A stretch of 64,000 nt of DNA from Anas platyrhynchos (lineage: Eukaryota; Chordata; Aves; Anseriformes; Anatidae), in contig NC_092621.1 of the NCBI RefSeq assembly GCF_047663525.1, positions 74,886,501 through 74,950,500 of the forward strand, written 5' to 3'. Both the position numbers and the translations under genes were made by a program. The notes under the pieces were generated by a model, which did no database searches, was not told the origin of the DNA, and saw nothing but the letters and a program-made list of their open reading frames with translations. Numbering within the stretch: position 1 is the first letter of the stretch; the number at the start of each line of letters is the position of its first letter. Below are positions 58,106 through 64,000 of this stretch, piece by piece.

Positions 58106-58365
58106 GCCTTACATATAAATGATTTGAAAATAAAACTGGTATTTAGTGTGACTGCACAGTCACATTGGCTCAGAGTGGTTCTTCCCAGTACTTCAAAATA
58201 CTTCTTCTCAGTGTGGTGTCCAGGTGTTAGCAGCTGACAGGACATCATTACATGCCTCCTGGTTACACGACTGCTAGAAGCAACGTTGTCACAGTAATAC
58301 CTTAGCCAGATGCAATGACCCAGCTGCATCAGATCTAATTCCTGAAGCATTTATATATAATATAA

Positions 58366-58652
58366 GTGCTCCCATGTGCCTGGTGACAGGATGAGGGGGA
58401 ATGGGCTTAAGTTGTGCCAGGGGAGTTTTAGGTTGGATGTTAGGAAGAACTTCTTTACCGAAAGGGTTGTTAGACATTGGAACAGGCTGCCCAGGAGAGT
58501 GGTGGAGTCACCATCCCTGGATGTCTTTAAAAGATGTTTAGATGTAGAGCTTAGGGATATGGTTTAGTGGGGACTGTTAGCGTTAGGTCAGAGGTTGGAC
58601 TCGATGATCTTGAGGTCTCTTCCAACCTAGAAATTCTGTGATTCTGTGATAT
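58366..58652 (+). mobile_element. CR1 LINE 3' end
   Basis: Close relative of the copy at 848-1544: ATGTGCCTGGTGACAGGATGAGGGGGAATGGGC, then the [20 protein letters not shown] frame, the GATGATCTTGAGGTCTCTTCCAACCTAG end and ATTCTGTGATTCTGTGAT. It retains the TTTAGATGTAG segment that the 848-1544 copy lost. 5'-truncated. Confidence 0.95.
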
Positions 58653-59179
58653 ATTGATTCAAAGATCAAAGCCAAAATTCCTTGTAGTGGTATATTCTTT
58701 GTTGCAGCGCTGGATGCACGGGGGATCTCTCCACCTATCGTGCATACCCAAAGCGGAAAGCAGTCTTGAATTTATCAGCAGGAATCTGCTGAGTTGGCAT
58801 GTTTCTTAATTGCAAGCGCTGGTTGTTGCTAATTCTTCCGTTTGTTTTATCTTTATAATGAACTCCAATGTCCAGTTTTGAGATGTATAATCCTTACATT
58901 TGTTTCTCTGTCCGTCTGCCGCTTCCTTATCATGAGTTCCCATGTCTTGTTTCGAGATATACAGTCCATGTCTGGGGATTGTCCTTGCCTCCCCAGTGCC
59001 TCCCCAATGCCTCCTTAATCACAACCAACACAACACCAGGCACCCAGTGCTCTTGCAAGGAAACACATTTACAAGCTTTGAATCTGGTCTTTATTAGGCA
59101 CAAGTGGAATCAACTCTGTAATGGTGAACAGCCACAAAAATATTTTTGCACTTATTTTGTTCAGAGCAGCGTTCCTCCG

Positions 59180-59520
59180 CTGTGCTTACACGGCCCCCCC
59201 CCGCGCCTCAGGGCTGCCCGCCTCAGCCCCCAGCAGCGCCCGCCCTGCGCGATCGCCTGACCCGAGCGCGCCGCCACCCGCCCCGCCCGGGGCCCTTTTC
59301 TTTTTATTTCGTTTATTTCCAACCAGCAGCGGCCCTCTCCCGCCTCTCCCTCCCTCCCCAGACAGGAGGAACGGTGCGAAGCGCGCCACCGGAGACAGGC
59401 AGCGCGGCGGACAGCCACGGCCGGGGCGCAGCCTTGCAACGGCCGCGGGCGCCAAAATTGAAGCGTCGGTTGGTGGCGGTTGGTGCTGTCTGTGAGGAGC
59501 GGGGCCGGGCGGGCTGCTGG
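59180..59520. promoter_or_regulatory. SMC2: CpG island at the SMC2 promoter
   Basis: GC- and CpG-dense block without a TATA box, just upstream of the SMC2 leader. It probably includes the noncoding first exon; the likely donor of that exon is not certain (candidates near 59490 and 59608). Limits estimated by eye. Confidence 0.75.
59449..59457 (-). promoter_or_regulatory. SMC2: E2F-like site in the SMC2 promoter
   Basis: GCGCCAAAA on the plus strand reads TTTTGGCGC on the minus strand, matching the E2F core (TTTSSCGC). E2F control of condensin genes would fit cell-cycle expression. Motif match only. Confidence 0.45.
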
Positions 59521-59744
59521 GGTCTGTTTCCAGTTATTTCTTCGCCTGAGATATTAATAATTAGCCTTTATTTTCCTTGGTCCGAGGTCCGAAGTAGGCT
59601 TCGGGGTAAAAAATTCCCTTTGTTTCCTTTCCCACAGCCGTGTTCTCCTCCCGTTTCCGTTGGCGTTCAGCTGTGCCTGACACAAAACGCGATTTTTTAT
59701 TTTTTATTTTTTTAATTTATTATATATTTTTCCCCTCAAAACAG

Positions 59745-59811
59745 GTATTTACAACCAAGAGTCGTTTCTCCGTATCCCTGGGAGGAGTACGCGGCCCGGT
59801 CGCTTGGGAAG
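59745..59811 (+). other. SMC2: SMC2 5'UTR part in exon 2
   Basis: 67 leader bases between the acceptor CCCTCAAAACAG and the ATG. The ATG context is GGGAAGATGC. Confidence 0.6.
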
Positions 59812-62800
59812 ATGCACATCAAGTCGATCATACTTGACGGGTTCAAGTCCTACGCGCAGAGGACGGAGATCGACGGCTTCGACCCGCTGTTCAACGCCAT
59901 CACCGGCCTGAACGGCAGCGGCAAGTCGAACATCTTGGACTCCATCTGCTTCGTGCTGGGCATCACCAACCTGACGCAGGTAAGGAGGATTGAACAGGCC
60001 TCTCTTCCGTCAGCAGCATTTTGTTACCGCCTTTTGAGTGGTCTCTGGCGGAAGACACGAAGTGGTGCCTCTGTCCGAAAAGATACCACTTCGGAGGCAG
60101 CAGCCTGAGGCTGACTAAAGGCAAAACTTGCTTATTTGCATTAAACCTCTGCACTTCTCGATCAGATTGCCAAAATTTGACCAGCTGTTTCATCAGAAGA
60201 AGCAAAAAGCCGTTTTCTCACAGTGGTTGCCATTTAAAAGAAAATACGTATGTTTGTATTAAACGCATATTATGTAAACATTGTGTGTGCTGAGATCAAA
60301 CTGAGTCTTTGTTCTCATGTGATGTTGTTTTCCCCACTGTAATTCTACGCCAATTGAATAGACCTCTAAGGAACACTTTCTGTTTCACTTTCTTCTGAAC
60401 TGCATAGGGAATAAATATTTTTAAAATACAGACACTAGTGATGAACTAGTCATCTAGCTTTTTATTCTTCTAAACAGACATCCTGTTTTTGTCAGGAATC
60501 TCATGCAGAAACAGCTAGGTAACTCACTATAATGTGAATGCTCTGCCTGTGGTTTTACACGTTCTGAAATTCTTCACATTTAAACACTTTGAAGTTCATT
60601 CAAATTTTTTTAAAAATTATTCCATGTGTTTAGGTGCGAGCTGCCAACTTGCAGGATCTTGTTTATAAAAATGGACAAGCAGGAGTTAGTAAAGCAACTG
60701 TGTCCATTATCTTTGACAATACTGACAAGAAACGGAGCCCACTGGGATTTGAAAGCTGTGATGAGATCACCATCACCAGGCAGGTGAGTTCTTAATGTAT
60801 GTATTTGTGTAGAAATCTGCATACATTTTTACCATACTCAATAGAGTGATTCTTAAAGGGGGGAAAAAACTTAAATTTTAAACTTCTTGACTTTTTGTAA
60901 GTGAGGCAATGTTTCCACAGTGTGATCAGTAACAGACTGTAGAAGTGGAACCAGTGTACTAGATTAAAATTTTAAATTACTTGGGAAATAAATTTAGCAT
61001 AATTAAATACAGTGTATCAATAATGTTTTCTATATAATTAAATGTAGTATATCAATAATGTTTTCTACAGAGTTGCACAGAAACGTAATAGCAGTGGTAT
61101 TATGCTCCTAAAACAAGTTCTGATTTTCTATTTTATGTCTTTCTTCTTAATTTCTGACCTGTGTGTTGAATTTTGTCTCCAAGAGCACAGGAGCCTTTAT
61201 AAGAAAACCTGCAGAGTTTGGAAGTTGTCTTGTAAACCCAGAACAAAAATGTTGCCCTCTGTGACTGATTATTTTATGTTAGCACTAAAAAGACATCTGA
61301 AATACCGATCAGATCTGTTTTGATGTTTCATATGTGTATGCAAGGCTATATAATATGGGACTTACTCAGATTTTTGATCCCTTTAAGTAATTAGCTTGTA
61401 TTCCCACAATCAAGCTGCTTCTAAATGATATGAAGTTTCTTCTGCTCCTCTTTCTTGCCCAGGTTGTCATTGGAGGTAAAAATAAGTATCTCATCAATGG
61501 CTTGAATGCTACCAACACTCGTGTACAGGACCTCTTCTGTTCTGTTGGACTCAATGTCAATAACCCTCACTTTCTCATCATGCAGGTATTGTGTGCAAAA
61601 AAATCCAAAAATCTAAAATCCAAAAAGTATAGAAGTGTCATTAAATTTGTGGCAGGACAGGTAGTGGAAGAACACTTAATTTCTTAATTAACGAAAAGCA
61701 GCTTAATCAAGTCAAATATTTATTATGTAGCTAAGGTTTCCAGCAGAAACATAACTTTCAGCTCTTACTCTTTCTTCTCATATGCCTTATTGTAGGGTTT
61801 TTGTAAAAACATATACCAATTTTGTTTCCCTTTTTATATCTTTATCAGATAAGTTTTTCTCTTAGTATTGCATTTAAAAAAACGCTTTTTTTCCTGTTTG
61901 GTAAATTCTATGTTAATCAATATTTTGTATGAAGTTGATATACCAGTTGAGACAAGTCGATCAAGTGAAAAGACCCTTACAAATTTTAATACAAGGACTA
62001 AATAAATCTTTGAAATATTTGGATGGAATAATAAAATATAATAGGCTTTACTGTTTCAAATTGTTATAAATGAAGATACAACTCAATCTGAATTTAGTAA
62101 CATTTATAAAAGGCAAGTAAACAGCGCCGGGTGCACAGGGAGTCTACACTCTACCAACACACACACACAAACATCGAACTTTCTAAATATACAGAACATT
62201 GCTTTAACATACAAAACCCACGGATAACATACTAACATACTAAACCTACACAGATGCACAATCAGAAAAAGTATCGATTGAAACATAAATATGGCAAAGC
62301 TTTAAAAGGCAAGTGTTTACCAAACAATCCTTGAAGGCTATTGCTAATAATGTCCATGACTGGGGGAGCATAGCTGGAGTTGGTAATCCTGGTCGAAGTG
62401 CTCCCACATCTTCCATGACTTCATTAATTTTTCTTGGATCATATAACAATCTCCATTTTCCATTCCTTTCTTGATTACACACACTGGAGAATTCCAGGGC
62501 TAGTCGTGGGAACAATATGTTTCGCTTTAAGTTGTTCAGCAACTGGGCCTTTGGGCCTTATGTGTCCCCTTCAAAGGGAAACATTTCCATCTCCTTTTCA
62601 GGGCCTGTAGGGCCTGGGTCAAAAGGCACATCCAGATCAGCAGGGGGCGTAACAGCAAAGGCCTGCGATGGCTGTAGCAGCAGAGGGGCTGATGGTGTAG
62701 CAGGAATGCCGGTGAACGAACCAGCAGTTCCCTCACTATCTGGCAATCCACACGTTTCTGATTTGTGGCTCCACATGGCTCTTTAGGGCCTCAGAGACTG

Positions 62801-63932
62801 CTCGCCAGGTGCCGAGCAATCCCAGTGCAACCTTGTCGTTTTTCGTAGCAGAGTCCCACACCCTGACCTCAATTTGGTCCCATGTTTCAGGATCATAAAC
62901 TGTCCGATTGTTAATAAAGGGAATAAGCTGTAAGGTTACTAGGACAGTCTTTGTTCCTAGGACGTATGATTCCCCATAATGCGCAACTGCTGACCAGCGA
63001 GGGTCTGCTTCTCTCAGCTTGAGTTTCTTTCCAGCTCCGGTGTGCCTATTTCCAGCGACTTTCTGTACAAGCTTCTCTGAGCGGTTTGCTGACTTTGGCT
63101 GAACCTATTTTCATGAGGCGATCAATGTGCCTGTTCCCGTCCTGGTCCTTGTTCTGCTAGCCTGTCCCTATTCATTTATTTTTTCTACTGATTTATTGAT
63201 GACGTAACTTCATTGTATCATGTTTTCTTTCTTTTTTTTTTTTTTTTCTTGAGGACAGGCTCCCTTCTTATACCCTTCACCCCACAGCAGTCCTTTTCAA
63301 ACAACTTGTCATTGGTCAAACAACTTTGCACAGCAGCCAGCAACCCCCCAGCAATTTCCATGCCTTAAGAGCGGGAGAACAAGCAACCTGAGACTGGCAT
63401 GGCATGGGGTGGCTCCTGAATCACCCTTCTTTATTCCCTCTAAACTCTTTACATTCCCGATGGCCTCATTGTTAAGATGTTATCACCAACCACAGGGCTT
63501 TTGAACCCCATGGCCACACTCCCCCATCTCCTCCTTCTTTATTAACATCAACCATCTTCTTGACATGAATTATTATTCCACGTATCACAAAATAGCATTG
63601 TCCCAATTTCCTGTTTACTTATTTATTTATTTATTTTTAAAAAGTCAGTATCGCACCCATTCTGCTCCCCCTTGTCAGATACAAGCTAAGTGACCAAACA
63701 GCCAACCTACAATTAAGAAGTGGTTTAAGATTTGCAAAGTGATTGTATAAAACTAGATTATCCTTACAGGGAAAAAAAAAAAAGTGTTTAAGCTTGCAGT
63801 ATAGCATATAAAATTTATGTGTGACTTTTAATTTTATTTTTTAGTATAGCATGGTAAATCGTCATCATTTTTGATTTATCTTTCTATAACCAGGGACGAA
63901 TTACCAAAGTCCTAAATATGAAGCCACCAGAG
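59812..63932 (+). CDS. SMC2: SMC2 (condensin subunit), N-terminal part, partial at 3' end
   Basis: Core ATPase of condensin I and II, paired with SMC4, acting in mitotic chromosome compaction in the nucleus. Coding exons: 59812-59979, 60634-60783, 61463-61585 and 63894-63932, all phase 0 with GT/AG borders, giving the first 160 of roughly 1,190 residues. The protein starts [20 protein letters not shown] and carries Walker A in GLNGSGKSN (about residues 32-40). It continues through [28 protein letters not shown] and [13 protein letters not shown], as in SMC2 orthologues. The first coding exon follows an acceptor (CTCAAAACAG, ending 59744), so a separate 5' noncoding exon exists in the CpG island. 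The rest of the gene lies outside the window. Confidence 0.97.
61001..61070. repeat. Tandem duplication, 35-bp unit x 2
   Basis: Unit 1 at 61001-61035 and unit 2 at 61036-61070 share AATTAAAT, then TATCAATAATGTTTTCTA, differing at only a few bases. It lies in SMC2 intron 3. Confidence 0.85.
62104..62245 (-). other. Sequence adjoining the retroviral remnant, possible LTR or flank
   Basis: Contains CAGCGCCGGGTGCACAGGGAG and a short CA run (62157-62170) next to the end of the polymerase-like segment. It might be LTR-derived. No TG..CA ends or target duplication could be confirmed. Confidence 0.3.
62246..63110 (-). mobile_element. Endogenous retrovirus remnant, gag-like and reverse-transcriptase-like segments, broken
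   Basis: Antisense to SMC2 in its intron 4. On the minus strand, from 63110 down to about 62560, is a Pro-rich gag-like segment with an internal stop (at about 62737). From about 62550 to 62290 comes sequence like the N-terminal part of a betaretrovirus-type reverse transcriptase, with the [14 protein letters not shown] motif and a [12 protein letters not shown] segment. The gag-like part runs almost directly into the polymerase part, so the protease region is missing or unrecognisable. There is at least one frameshift near 62475-62490, and the catalytic region is lost beyond about 62290. The copy is not functional. LTRs were not firmly identified. Confidence 0.65.
63233..63600. other. Unassigned sequence between ERV remnant and SMC2 exon 5
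   Basis: Starts with a T run (63233-63249), then C-rich sequence including CTTCTTATACCCTTCACCCC. It could belong to the antisense retroviral element's leader/LTR side, but nothing proves it. A TTTA repeat follows near 63619-63637. Confidence 0.3.
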
Positions 63933-64000
63933 GTAAGAAAACTGTGGGATTTTTTTTTCTGGAATTTTACTGGTTTATTTTGAATGACAGGAATCAGTAT

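Overview
The window looks like a piece of a bird chromosome. Several CR1 LINE fragments end in the typical bird CR1 3' tail (repeats of ATTCTGTGAT), CpG islands mark two promoters, introns are compact, and all recognised genes are vertebrate with spliced exons. Similar gene sets lie on human 9q31 and, as I recall, on the avian Z; species cannot be fixed from sequence alone. The thioredoxin protein differs at several positions from the chicken protein as I remember it, so it is probably not Gallus.

Layout, left to right. (1) 1-16.8 kb, plus strand: the 3' end of SVEP1, with the last sushi domains, three EGF-like exons, a tiny terminal coding exon and a 2.6-kb 3'UTR. (2) 16.8-27.3 kb: intergenic DNA with CR1 scraps, simple repeats and a C-poor tract of about 0.7 kb ending at a CpG island. 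(3) 27.3-34.9 kb, plus: complete five-exon thioredoxin gene TXN with a TATA box. (4) 35-38.5 kb: intergenic, no gene seen. (5) 38.6-48.9 kb, minus: complete nine-exon PTGR1 coding region (329 aa). (6) 52.0-54.6 kb, minus: a compact multi-exon gene that I read as a GARIN/FAM71 (Golgi-associated RAB2 interactor) family member; its stop codon lies inside its poly(A) signal. (7) 54.7-59.2 kb: intergenic, with a 37-nt poly-T and a CR1. (8) 59.2 kb to the end, plus: the CpG-island promoter and first coding exons of SMC2, with an antisense endogenous-retrovirus remnant in an intron.

The genes are not an operon and have unrelated roles: extracellular matrix (SVEP1), cytosolic redox (TXN, PTGR1), membrane traffic (GARIN-like, inferred) and chromosome condensation (SMC2). 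The least expected items are the GARIN-like gene between PTGR1 and SMC2, unexplained exon-like segments just upstream of it, and a long open read-through of TXN intron 4. Exon boundaries were set by hand from GT/AG signals and reading-phase continuity; no alignment was run.
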